Part shown: positions 27,246-35,105 of the stretch, in pieces
How positions within the stretch are numbered: the stretch's first letter is position 1
How the letters are laid out: each line of letters opens with the position of its first letter
Source: Flavobacterium limicola
Lineage (GTDB): Bacteria; Bacteroidota; Bacteroidia; Flavobacteriales; Flavobacteriaceae
NCBI RefSeq assembly: GCF_003634755.1
Contig: NZ_RBXA01000001.1
Span: 434,001-498,000 of the forward strand
Length of the DNA: 64,000 nt
Reading direction: 5' to 3'
Program-made: the position numbers and the translations under genes
The notes under the pieces: model-generated
The model's database searches: none
What the model saw: only the letters and a program-made list of their open reading frames with translations
What the model was told of the DNA's origin: nothing

Positions 27246-28220
27246 ATGGCAAAAATACTTACAGGCGTTCAAAGTACCGGAACACCGCATTTAGGAAACT
27301 TACTTGGCGCAATCATTCCCGCAATAGCATTATCAAATAAACCTGAAAACGAATCCTTTCTTTTCATTGCCGATTTGCATTCGATAACTCAAATAAAAAA
27401 CGGTGAAACCTTACGAACCAACACCTACAGTACCGCTGCAGCTTGGCTTGCCTGCGGTTTGAATGTGGACAAAGTTGTTTTCTACAGACAGTCAGATGTG
27501 CCTCAAACGGCGGAATTATCATGGTATTTGAGTTGTTTTTTTCCTTTTCAACGCTTGACATTAGCGCATTCTTTCAAAGACAAAGCTGATAGACTGGAAG
27601 ATGTAAACGCTGGTTTGTTTACGTATCCAATGCTAATGGCTGCCGATATTTTATTATACGACGCAGAATTGGTTCCCGTAGGAAAAGACCAATTGCAACA
27701 CGTTGAAATCACTCGCGATGTAGCATCCCGTTTCAACCACCAAATGGGAGAAACTTTCGTACTTCCCGAAGCCAAAATTCAGGAAGACAGCATGTTGATT
27801 CCGGGAACCAACGGTGGAAAAATGAGTAAATCAGCCAATAATATAATCAATATATTTTTGGATGATAAGTCCTTACGCAAACAAGTGATGAGTATTGAAA
27901 CCGACAGCACGCCGCTGGAAGATCCTAAAAATCCAGATACGTGCAATGCTTTTGCTATTTATTCTTTACTGGCAAATGAAGAACAAATCGCGGCGATGAA
28001 AGCCAATTACCTTGGTGGAAATTATGGCTACGGCCACGCAAAACAAGCGTTGTTTGAATTGATTACAGAGACTTTCAAAACCGAAAGAGAAAAATACAAT
28101 TACTACATCAATAATCTTAATGAAGTTGATGCTTTACTCAAAAAAGGAGCCGAAAAAGCTTCATCTGTTGCCAATGGAGTTCTGGCAAGAGTGAGAGAAA
28201 AACTAGGATTTGAGGTGTAA
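27246..28220 (+). CDS. trpS: Tryptophan--tRNA ligase
   Basis: 324 residues, normal for bacterial TrpS. The HIGH-like PHLGN is near 14-18 in TGVQSTGTPHLGN, and KMSKS is near 192-196. The LIADLHSIT and MAADILLYDAELVPVGKDQLQHVE blocks are typical of TrpS. It charges tRNA-Trp in the cytoplasm. It stands alone, with a hairpin separating it from the convergent dprA. Confidence 0.96.
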   Translation: MAKILTGVQSTGTPHLGNLLGAIIPAIALSNKPENESFLFIADLHSITQIKNGETLRTNTYSTAAAWLACGLNVDKVVFYRQSDVPQTAELSWYLSCFFPFQRLTLAHSFKDKADRLEDVNAGLFTYPMLMAADILLYDAELVPVGKDQLQHVEITRDVASRFNHQMGETFVLPEAKIQEDSMLIPGTNGGKMSKSANNIINIFLDDKSLRKQVMSIETDSTPLEDPKNPDTCNAFAIYSLLANEEQIAAMKANYLGGNYGYGHAKQALFELITETFKTEREKYNYYINNLNEVDALLKKGAEKASSVANGVLARVREKLGFEV

Positions 28221-28237
28221 AATCCATTTTTAAAACA

Positions 28238-28301
28238 TATAAGTCGTGTAAGTTTTTTTATAGTTTTATTACTATTTCACGAAAACTTACATGACTTATA
28301 T
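28238..28301. terminator. Bidirectional terminator between trpS and dprA
   Basis: A long near-perfect inverted repeat of about 20 bp (one G-T mismatch) between the convergent genes, with T-rich sequence in the loop flanks on both strands. It probably stops transcription from both sides. Confidence 0.75.
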
Positions 28302-28308
28302 TTTAAAA

Positions 28309-29409
28309 TCAAATCGCCTCAAACAATTTCCCCGGCAGAGGTCGTATCACGCCTTTCAATTCCATATTCAATAGCATTCCAGAGATTTTATAAATAGGAA
28401 AATCACAGCGTAAAGCAATAATATCCATCAGTTCTTTACCTGTTTTAAGGAGGTAATCATATACTTTTTGCTCGTCATCGTCTAAGCTTACAAACAATTG
28501 TTTCTGTACGGGTTTGGATTCCTTCTGGATATCCCAATTTAAAATATAAATCAAATCTGCGGCACTGGTCAAGACATTTGCTTTTTGGGTTTTTATCAGG
28601 TTGTTGCAACCTTGGCTGTATTTATCCGTAACACGTCCCGGAACTGCAAAAACATCACGGTTGTAATCATTCGCCATATTTGCCGTAATCAATGAACCTC
28701 CCCTGTCTGCTGATTCAATTACGATGGTAGCTTCAGACATTCCTGCTACGATTCTGTTTCTTTTTACGAAATTTTCTTTATCAGGATTAGAGGAACTCCA
28801 AAACTCGGTCATAAAACCACCGTTTTGCTCGACTTTCGATACATATTTTTTATGGGTTTTCGGGTAAATTTGGTTTAAACCGTGCGCTACTACTCCTATC
28901 GTCTGTAAATTATATTCCATCGCTAATTGGTGTGCAACAATATCAACACCATAAGCAAAACCACTCACAATTATAGGATCTAGCGTAGCCAAATCTTCTA
29001 TCAATTTTCGGCAAAATTCCGTTCCGTACGAGGTAATTTGGCGCGTTCCTACAATGCTGATTATTCTTCTGTTTTTTAAATTGATATTACCCGATGTGAA
29101 TAATAAAAGTGGTCCGTCAATACAATGTTTCAACCGTTCCGGATAGTCTTCGTCCTGAAAATAAACCGCATTGATTTCATTCGTTTTTATAAACTCCAGT
29201 TCCTGAGTTGCTTTTTCGAAAACCGATTTGTCTCTTAAATTTTTCAGCAAAACAGAGCCTACTCCATCAATAGCAGCAAGTTGCGATGCCTTTGTATTAA
29301 AAACCGCTTCTGCAGTTCCAAAATGAGTAAGCAGTTTTTTGGCTATTATGTCGCCCACTCCTTCTATTCTTTGCAATGCCAATAAATAAAATAAATCCTG
29401 CTCTTTCAT
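28309..29409 (-). CDS. dprA: DNA-processing protein DprA
   Basis: 366 residues. An N-terminal helix-hairpin-helix pair (GVGDIIAKKLLTHFG; GVGSVLLKNL) is followed by the Rossmann-like core with ISIVGTRQITSYG, SGFAYGVDIVAHQLA, GVVAHGLNQIYP and SADRGGSLITANMA, and a C-terminal winged-helix segment (about 300-366). DprA loads RecA on incoming single-stranded DNA during natural transformation. It converges with trpS and is divergent from the HU/SPOR gene. Confidence 0.95.
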   Translation of the reverse strand: MKEQDLFYLLALQRIEGVGDIIAKKLLTHFGTAEAVFNTKASQLAAIDGVGSVLLKNLRDKSVFEKATQELEFIKTNEINAVYFQDEDYPERLKHCIDGPLLLFTSGNINLKNRRIISIVGTRQITSYGTEFCRKLIEDLATLDPIIVSGFAYGVDIVAHQLAMEYNLQTIGVVAHGLNQIYPKTHKKYVSKVEQNGGFMTEFWSSSNPDKENFVKRNRIVAGMSEATIVIESADRGGSLITANMANDYNRDVFAVPGRVTDKYSQGCNNLIKTQKANVLTSAADLIYILNWDIQKESKPVQKQLFVSLDDDEQKVYDYLLKTGKELMDIIALRCDFPIYKISGMLLNMELKGVIRPLPGKLFEAI

Positions 29410-29573
29410 ATGTAGATAATACTTGTTTTTTATTGGAATATGGAATACGCCAGTTTAAAAAAATCTTTATTTATGTTTGTATAACGATTAAACATGGCTA
29501 TTTCATGCTAATTATTTGAGAGTGAAATGTATAAATTTTTATGCGGATTGTTAATAAAAATTGTGAATAAAAT

Positions 29574-29603
29574 TTTGATAACTATTTTGGTTGTATAACT
29601 TTG
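29574..29603 (+). promoter_or_regulatory. Bacteroidota-type promoter of the HU/SPOR gene
   Basis: TTTG at 29574-29577 and TAACTTTG at 29596-29603 with an 18-bp spacer fit the TTTG/TAnnTTTG consensus. The ATG at 29609 is 5 bp further on, at the expected transcription start. Confidence 0.62.
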
Positions 29604-29608
29604 TAAGT

Positions 29609-30556
29609 ATGAAAATCGAACTATACCTCGCGCAGCTTTTATACCGTTATCAATGTGTTACCGTTCCCGGTTTCGGAGCTTTTTTAACCGAAATCCAATC
29701 GGCTAAACTAAACGAAAGTACAAATTCATTTTCTCCACCCAAAAAAATGATTGCTTTCAATGCAAATTTGAAAAATAATGATGGTTTATTAGCCAATCAT
29801 ATCGCTTTAGCAGAGAAAACGTCTTATGAATATGCCGTAAGCGCAATTCAATATGAGGTTTTTACTTGGAAAAAAGCATTAGAAGAAAACGAGCTTATTT
29901 CTATAAAAAATGTAGGTGATCTTCGTTTGAACGCAGATAAAAACATTGTTTTCACGCCTTACGATCAAACGAATTATTTAACCAGTTCTTTTGGGTTGGC
30001 TCCTTTTGTTTCACCACTTGTAAAAAGAGAAATCTTCGAAAAAGAAGTGGAAGCGATTGAAGAAAAAGCAACAATCACATTAATTCCTGAAGAAACTAGA
30101 ACAGCGAATCCGTATTTAAAATACGCTGCTATTTTTGTGTTAGGATTAGGACTTGCAGGAAGTGTTGGTTATCCAATGTATCAAAACCAAATCGCCTCAG
30201 AAACGATTCTTGTTGAAACTGCCGTTCAAAAACAAGTTCAAAATAAAATTCAGCAAGCCACTTTCTTTATCGAAAGCCCAGTTCCAGCTGTTACACTATC
30301 CATAAAATCTGATAAGGAAATAAAAATGCCCTATCACATTATGGCCGGCGTGTACCGAGAAGAGAAAAATGCGAATAAAACATTGCGAATTTTGAGTCGT
30401 TTAGGATATGATGCGAAACGTATCGCTCCGAACAATAATGGTTATTTTCCAGTTTTATATGGCAGTTACGCCACTTTTGCCGAAGCAGAAAAAGCAAAAA
30501 AAGAAATCAATGAAAAGCACAATCCCGAAGCTTGGATATTAATTCAATCACTATAA
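29609..30556 (+). CDS. HU-CCDC81-like and SPOR domain membrane protein
   Basis: 315 residues from the ATG at 29609; a TTG 18 bases upstream overlaps the promoter and is unlikely. The N-terminal 120 residues have the HU-like CCDC81 pattern (LLYRYQCVTVPGFGAFLTE; ISIKNVGDLRLN). One membrane helix lies near 168-188, and residues about 235-315 form a SPOR domain (YHIMAGVYREEKNANK; ILSRLGYDAKRI). SPOR domains bind denuded septal peptidoglycan, so the protein may link the envelope at the division site to a cytoplasmic HU-like fold. Whether that fold binds DNA or another protein cannot be told here. It is monocistronic, with a terminator after it. Confidence 0.85.
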   Translation: MKIELYLAQLLYRYQCVTVPGFGAFLTEIQSAKLNESTNSFSPPKKMIAFNANLKNNDGLLANHIALAEKTSYEYAVSAIQYEVFTWKKALEENELISIKNVGDLRLNADKNIVFTPYDQTNYLTSSFGLAPFVSPLVKREIFEKEVEAIEEKATITLIPEETRTANPYLKYAAIFVLGLGLAGSVGYPMYQNQIASETILVETAVQKQVQNKIQQATFFIESPVPAVTLSIKSDKEIKMPYHIMAGVYREEKNANKTLRILSRLGYDAKRIAPNNNGYFPVLYGSYATFAEAEKAKKEINEKHNPEAWILIQSL

Positions 30557-30560
30557 AAAC

Positions 30561-30592
30561 AAAAACCCTATTCTTATCGAATAGGGTTTTTT
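30561..30592 (+). terminator. Intrinsic terminator after the HU/SPOR gene
   Basis: 13-bp stem (30561-30573 with 30579-30591, loop of 5) running into T residues. It starts 4 bp after the stop codon. Confidence 0.9.
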
Positions 30593-30612
30593 AGTTTTAG
30601 CGCTTTCTTGTT

Positions 30613-32880
30613 TTAATTCAAACTCGCTTTATACATTCTCGCTTCTTCCCAAGAGAATTTATGACCGTGTTTTTCCATCATAGTATTCAGTGATTCTTCT
30701 TTATATCCGGCAAAAGCAGTTGCTAAATCCTGCATTTTATCCTCCGGTAAAACTTCCGAAATAGATACCGCTTTGGTTTGTATCAACTTCACAAAATGGG
30801 AGTAAATCGTTTGTTTCGTCAACACTCTGATTGTAGCAATATCTTCAATTGATTTCTTTTCCACCCACAATTCGTAGGTTTCCTGAACTGTTGATTTTTT
30901 AGGCACTGCTGTTTTAGATTTCTTCGCAGTATAACGTTCCACGTCCCTATCGTCTTCAATCAGCGTAATATTTAATTCCTTGAACTGATTTTGTATGGCT
31001 TCCGTTTTACTGCTAATGTAATTTTTTATGTCTGAAGACGTCAATTTCTCTTTCGAAATGGTCTCTCCTGCAACAACTGTTTCAATCAATAATTTGGCCT
31101 TCATTAAGCGCAAAACGGCTTTGGTTTGCAACTCTTCCAGTACTATTAATTCATCATAAAATGCTTTTACTTTTTTTATGCGCTTAACTTCTTCAATTTT
31201 CCAAAGGACTTCAAAAACCAAATCGTCCATTGGTTTTAGGAAATAACTGAAAGCCGCTTGAATACGTTCCGAAACATGATTCAAATCGACAGTTTCCTGA
31301 CCAAAAAGTTTATTCAATTGTGAAATGAATTTTTTGGATGGATCCAAAAGCTGTTCGATGACTTCCGTTTGTTTTTTGGCCCAAACCGCATGTTTGGATT
31401 TCTCCGATATTTCTGATTTTTCGTTATAACTGAATTTATGATTGCGCCATTCCTGAGCCAAATCATTCCAATCGAACGTGTTTATCAGATAGTTATGGAT
31501 GAAATTTTTGGTTTCAAAATGCAAGGCATTCTCTAAAAACGAATCCGAAGCTTTGTTTAATGAATAATCCATCACATCCTGATCGTTTGAAATACCGTTC
31601 ATGCGCAGCGGAGAAAGCAAAATAAGCCCTTCTAACGAGCGTAAACGCGACAATGCGACATAAGCCTGCCCAGGAAGAAAAACCTGCGAGACATCAAGCG
31701 CAGCTTTGTCAAATGTCAATCCCTGGCTTTTATGAACCGTAATTGCCCACGCTAATTTAATGGGATAATGCACAAAAGTTCCCAGAACTTCCTCCTCAAT
31801 TTCCTTGGTGGTTTCGTCTACTTTGTAACGAATGTTTTGCCATTCGTATTTTTCGACTTCTATGGTTTTGTTTTCTTCGGCAAAATGAACCAGAATTTCC
31901 TGACTCGAAAGCGATTTGATAACACCCATTTTTCCATTGAAATAGTGCTTATCAAACGACAAATCATTTTTTACAAACATAATTTGCGCGCCCACTTTCA
32001 ACTGCAGTTGTTGTTCCACGGGGAATATCTTGTCCGGAAAATCTCCTGTTATTTCGGGTTTGTAAACTACCAACTTTCCTTCCAGATCTTCCAAAGCCTG
32101 CGCATTCATCGTATCGGCTTTATTGTTGTGCGTGGTTAATGTGATGTATCCTTTGTTTGTTTTTAAATCAAAATCGGGTTTTACGTATTGGTTTAAAGTT
32201 TGAATGTCTTGCTGCGAAATCTGGTTGTTACGCAGGTTATTCAAAACCGAAATAAACGTATCATCGGTCTGGCGAAAAATCTTAGATAATTCAATGTATA
32301 AAGGCGGATGTTGCTGCACAACGTGCGAATGAAAAAAGAACTTTCCTTTGTAATAGGTTTTCAGCGTACGCCATTCTTCGTCCCGAATTACCGGTGGCAA
32401 CTGCAATAAATCTCCAATATACAAGACTTGGACACCACCAAAAGCAGTGCTTTTCTTGCGTACCGTTTGCATCATATAATCCATAGCGTCCAATAAATCT
32501 GCTCGAAGCATACTCACTTCATCAATAATTAACAACTCCATATTGCGAATCACTGATTTCTTCAAACCGCTCATTTTGAAATGCCTGCGCAACGTAGCTT
32601 TGGTTTCAAATTTGGTGCTTTCGGAAAATTGAGGCGATGAATTATCCGGAATAAATCCTCCAAACGGCAACTGAAACATGGAATGAATGGTAACACCGCC
32701 AGCATTTAGCGCGGCAATTCCTGTTGGAGCCACAACCACTGTATTCTTGTGCGTGGTTTGGATAATTTCCCGTAAAAGGGTGGTTTTTCCCGTTCCTGCT
32801 TTCCCAGTAAGGAAAACGGATCGATGCGTTTGATTGATGAATCTTAAGGTATAAGCGGCGGCTTCTGAAATGGTTTGCAT
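30613..32880 (-). CDS. PIF1/RecD2-like ATP-dependent helicase with C-terminal HTH
   Basis: 755 residues. Walker A GKAGTGKTTL is near 26-35, then VAPTGIAALNAGG, Walker B LLIDEVSMLRADL, and the UvrD-C-like ending WAITVHKSQGLTFDKAALDV with YVALSRLRSLEG. The C-terminal 250 residues hold an HRDC-like helical region and a helix-turn-helix (SIEDIATIRVLTKQTIYSHF) like those at the end of RecQ/YpbB proteins. This Bacteroidota helicase family resembles eukaryotic PIF1. It is likely to act in replication or repair on structured DNA. The substrate is unknown. Confidence 0.88.
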   Translation of the reverse strand: MQTISEAAAYTLRFINQTHRSVFLTGKAGTGKTTLLREIIQTTHKNTVVVAPTGIAALNAGGVTIHSMFQLPFGGFIPDNSSPQFSESTKFETKATLRRHFKMSGLKKSVIRNMELLIIDEVSMLRADLLDAMDYMMQTVRKKSTAFGGVQVLYIGDLLQLPPVIRDEEWRTLKTYYKGKFFFHSHVVQQHPPLYIELSKIFRQTDDTFISVLNNLRNNQISQQDIQTLNQYVKPDFDLKTNKGYITLTTHNNKADTMNAQALEDLEGKLVVYKPEITGDFPDKIFPVEQQLQLKVGAQIMFVKNDLSFDKHYFNGKMGVIKSLSSQEILVHFAEENKTIEVEKYEWQNIRYKVDETTKEIEEEVLGTFVHYPIKLAWAITVHKSQGLTFDKAALDVSQVFLPGQAYVALSRLRSLEGLILLSPLRMNGISNDQDVMDYSLNKASDSFLENALHFETKNFIHNYLINTFDWNDLAQEWRNHKFSYNEKSEISEKSKHAVWAKKQTEVIEQLLDPSKKFISQLNKLFGQETVDLNHVSERIQAAFSYFLKPMDDLVFEVLWKIEEVKRIKKVKAFYDELIVLEELQTKAVLRLMKAKLLIETVVAGETISKEKLTSSDIKNYISSKTEAIQNQFKELNITLIEDDRDVERYTAKKSKTAVPKKSTVQETYELWVEKKSIEDIATIRVLTKQTIYSHFVKLIQTKAVSISEVLPEDKMQDLATAFAGYKEESLNTMMEKHGHKFSWEEARMYKASLN

Positions 32881-32972
32881 TAGGCGTGTATATATAAAGC
32901 TAAAGTATTGAAAATTAGGAATACTATTTTATTTTTTGGTAAACATTTTATGCTAATAATCCGAATATTTTT

Positions 32973-33165
32973 TAGCCCCGATAGTAGCGGAAATCCTCGA
33001 AATTTAGAAAGTGATTTTTTTTCTGGCCAGAAAAGAGCAACTAAAAGAAGCTCCTTTTATGGGTAAGAAAAAACACTTTCTAAACGAGAGATTACTTCAC
33101 TATACTTTCATTTTAATTGGAGTTCAGTGAACTACGTTTACAGCGGATAGCGGGAAATAGCTTCA
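32973..33165 (+). ncRNA. Candidate structured RNA or repeated intergenic element
   Basis: The ends are complementary and partly similar: GCCCCGATAGTAGCGGAA at 32975 and CAGCGGATAGCGGGAA near 33141. Inside are paired arms (TTTAGAAAGTG near 33006 with CACTTTCTAAA near 33072, flanked by CTCG/CGAG). The plus strand ends in a terminator. From memory, elements with CCCGATAG at one end and GGATAGCGGGA at the other recur in flavobacterial intergenic DNA, and the Flavo-1 RNA family is a candidate. The match cannot be verified here, and the transcribed strand is inferred. Confidence 0.4.
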
Positions 33166-33208
33166 AAAAAAATGCCTTCAATCTAAAGCTAGACGAAGGC
33201 AATTTTTT
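33165..33208. terminator. Terminator after the Skp-like gene and the structured element
   Basis: TGCCTTC at 33173-33179 pairs with GAAGGCA at 33195-33201. A-rich sequence before and T-rich sequence after make it usable from both strands. Confidence 0.75.
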
Positions 33209-33225
33209 GAATTAATATAAAAAAA

Positions 33226-33792
33226 TTATTTTTTAGCTTCTGCTTTTTCTTCTGTTTTAACAGGTGCTTTGTATTTGTCGTTCAAGGCTTTGATAATTTC
33301 TTTTGTGATATCAAATTTATCTTCAGCATATAGAATTGAAGCCGCGTCACCTGTACCGTAGATGTACGCATATCCTTTTTCTTTACCGTATGCTTTGATG
33401 AATTTTTTCACGCCGCTTACTAAAGAATCCATTTCTTTTCCACTCTCCACTTGCAATTCCTGAGACAACGCTTGTTGTGCATAACTTAATTGTTGTTCTT
33501 TCTTTTGTAATTCAGCACCTTTTTGTTGTGCCCACGCTTGACCGTTTGCTTGTGCTTGAGTTTGAAAGCTCGCAGCTTCTTGCTTGAAACGATTAATTTC
33601 AGCTTCTAGTTGTCTTCCTTTTTCTTCTGCTTTTGTTTTATATTTTGCTTCAAGGTCTTTTGCCTCTGTATATTCTTTCATTAATTCAGAAGTGTCTACG
33701 TAAGCTGTTTTTACTTCTTTAGCTGCTTCGGCTGGTTTGTTACAAGCAACAATTGAAATTGATAACGCGATAATTAATAATGCTTTTTTCAT
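33226..33792 (-). CDS. OmpH/Skp-like lipoprotein
   Basis: 188 residues. The signal peptide ends in a lipobox (SIVAC, Cys 17), so this Skp relative is likely to be lipid-anchored rather than soluble. TAYVDTSELMKEYTEA opens the OmpH domain; a long coiled coil with Gln/Ala/Lys heptads (about 45-125) follows, then the YAYIYGTGDAASILYAEDKFDITKEI block. Skp proteins hold unfolded outer-membrane proteins in the periplasm. The C-terminal tail is Lys/Glu-rich. Confidence 0.85.
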   Translation of the reverse strand: MKKALLIIALSISIVACNKPAEAAKEVKTAYVDTSELMKEYTEAKDLEAKYKTKAEEKGRQLEAEINRFKQEAASFQTQAQANGQAWAQQKGAELQKKEQQLSYAQQALSQELQVESGKEMDSLVSGVKKFIKAYGKEKGYAYIYGTGDAASILYAEDKFDITKEIIKALNDKYKAPVKTEEKAEAKK

Positions 33793-33824
33793 TTTGATAA
33801 ATTTCTAGTTTTGAGTATTGGTGA

Positions 33825-33832
33825 CAAAAATA
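33825..33832 (-). promoter_or_regulatory. -7 element of the Skp-like gene
   Basis: TATTTTTG on the minus strand matches TAnnTTTG about 32 bp before the start codon. No clear -33 element was seen. Confidence 0.4.
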
Positions 33833-34036
33833 TAAAAAAATAGATAGCATTGACATAAAGTTTAAAAAATGCTACTTTTTTATGATATAGTATTTTATTA
33901 TTATGATTAATGAATGTATAATTTATGACTATTAAAAACGGGCTTCATATCTTTTAATTAAGAGAATTAGTTTTAAAATCCAACAACAACCCTCGATTTC
34001 ATTAAAAACCACCCTTAAATGCGCTTAAAATGATTT

Positions 34037-34885
34037 TTAGTTGTTTTTTAGGATGTAAATGTGTGAAGAATACTCAAAATTCTTCTTCGCTTTCAAATTT
34101 GATTGCAATCCGACAAAAAAGGCTTTAACATAATTCATTTTACCGGTTTTGTATTTTTCAGAAAGTAAACTCACGTAAAAAGAATCAAATTTCATAGGAA
34201 GTACTTTTACCAATTTTATTTCTTCTTTTTCGAAAAGCATTTTTATTGCCGTTTTAGAGAAATGCCAAAAATGAATAGGCACATCATAAGCAGCCCAAAA
34301 CTTACCGTAATGTTTTGCATCGAAAGATTTGAAATTTGGAACAGCAATAATTAAAGTTCCGTTCGGTTTTAATAATCGTTTCAATTCTTTGATTTGGTTT
34401 TCTAAATTTGGAACATGTTCCAAAACATGCCACATCGAAATCACATCAAAAGAATGATTATCTAATTCGCTGGTGTCCCCAACAAATGAAACACCTTTCT
34501 TTTTTGCAATCGCTTTTGCTTTTTCGCTTGGCTCTACTCCTATAGTATTCCAACCGTTTTCTTTGGCCACTGATAAAAAATCTCCTGTTCCGGCACCAAT
34601 ATCTAAAATGCTTCCTTTGTTTGGTTGCAATGAATTGATTAAATTCAATTTGTTTTTAAGTGCAATGTTTTTCACGAAATGATATGCTTTTTCAAACAAA
34701 GATCTTTTACTATCTGTGTGCGAAATATAATCAACGCTTTCGTAATACTTTCCTAAATTTTCTAAACTGGGTTGCGGAGTCGTAATCAGCATGTCCAATT
34801 TATCATCATGATACAAATCGAAAATTTCCTGAGAAACAGAATAATCTTTAACGGTTAAAAAAGGCTGTTGTTTTGAAATGTCCAT
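34037..34885 (-). CDS. Class I SAM-dependent methyltransferase
   Basis: 282 residues. SAM-binding motif I is ILDIGAGTGDFL (near 91-102), followed by GVEPSEKAKAIA and the motif FDVISMWHVLEHVPN. The fold is a Rossmann-type methyltransferase of the Methyltransf_11/23 group. The N-terminal 80 residues resemble those of methyltransferases acting on sugars or lipids. Substrate unknown. It is downstream of mnmG on the same strand, separated by hairpins and a parS-like site, so it is probably a separate transcript. Confidence 0.8.
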   Translation of the reverse strand: MDISKQQPFLTVKDYSVSQEIFDLYHDDKLDMLITTPQPSLENLGKYYESVDYISHTDSKRSLFEKAYHFVKNIALKNKLNLINSLQPNKGSILDIGAGTGDFLSVAKENGWNTIGVEPSEKAKAIAKKKGVSFVGDTSELDNHSFDVISMWHVLEHVPNLENQIKELKRLLKPNGTLIIAVPNFKSFDAKHYGKFWAAYDVPIHFWHFSKTAIKMLFEKEEIKLVKVLPMKFDSFYVSLLSEKYKTGKMNYVKAFFVGLQSNLKAKKNFEYSSHIYILKNN

Positions 34886-34921
34886 TAATTAATAGTGCTT
34901 TTATATTTTAATTTTAAACTA

Positions 34922-34955
34922 AACCCTGAAAACACCAAAGGATGCTTTCAGGGTT
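34922..34955. repeat. 10-bp inverted repeat upstream of the methyltransferase
   Basis: AACCCTGAAA at 34922-34931 and TTTCAGGGTT at 34946-34955 are exact reverse complements with a 14-base loop. It may be a terminator-like hairpin or an mRNA leader structure. Confidence 0.6.
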
Positions 34956-35004
34956 GAAATATTTATTTTTGTGATTCTTCAATTACAGCAAGGCTTCACA
35001 GCGT

Positions 35005-35020
35005 AGTTTCACGTGGAACA
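35005..35020. promoter_or_regulatory. parS-like ParB binding site, 15 of 16 matches
   Basis: AGTTTCACGTGGAACA differs from the reverse complement of the canonical parS (TGTTTCACGTGGAACA) only in its first base. It lies 85 bp past the mnmG stop, about 2 kb from the triple parS cluster. Confidence 0.8.
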
Positions 35021-35024
35021 AAAT

Positions 35025-35098
35025 GATTGTAGATTTCAGATTAACGATTTTTGATTCCAGATTTAAATAAAAAAATCGTTAATCTGAAATCTGCAATC
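35025..35098 (-). terminator. 28-bp hairpin downstream of mnmG
   Basis: Arms 35025-35052 and 35071-35098 pair over 28 bp with one mismatch around an 18-base loop. It lies 8 bp after the mnmG stop and probably terminates or protects the mnmG mRNA. It directly abuts the parS-like site. Confidence 0.65.
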
Positions 35099-35105
35099 TT
35101 AAATC

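Larger units (their letters stand above)
32881..33225. other. Gene-free region with a structured-RNA-like element
   Basis: 345 bp between the helicase start and the Skp-like stop. No open frame is convincing. It contains the structured element at 32973-33165 and a terminator at 33165-33208. Confidence 0.55.
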
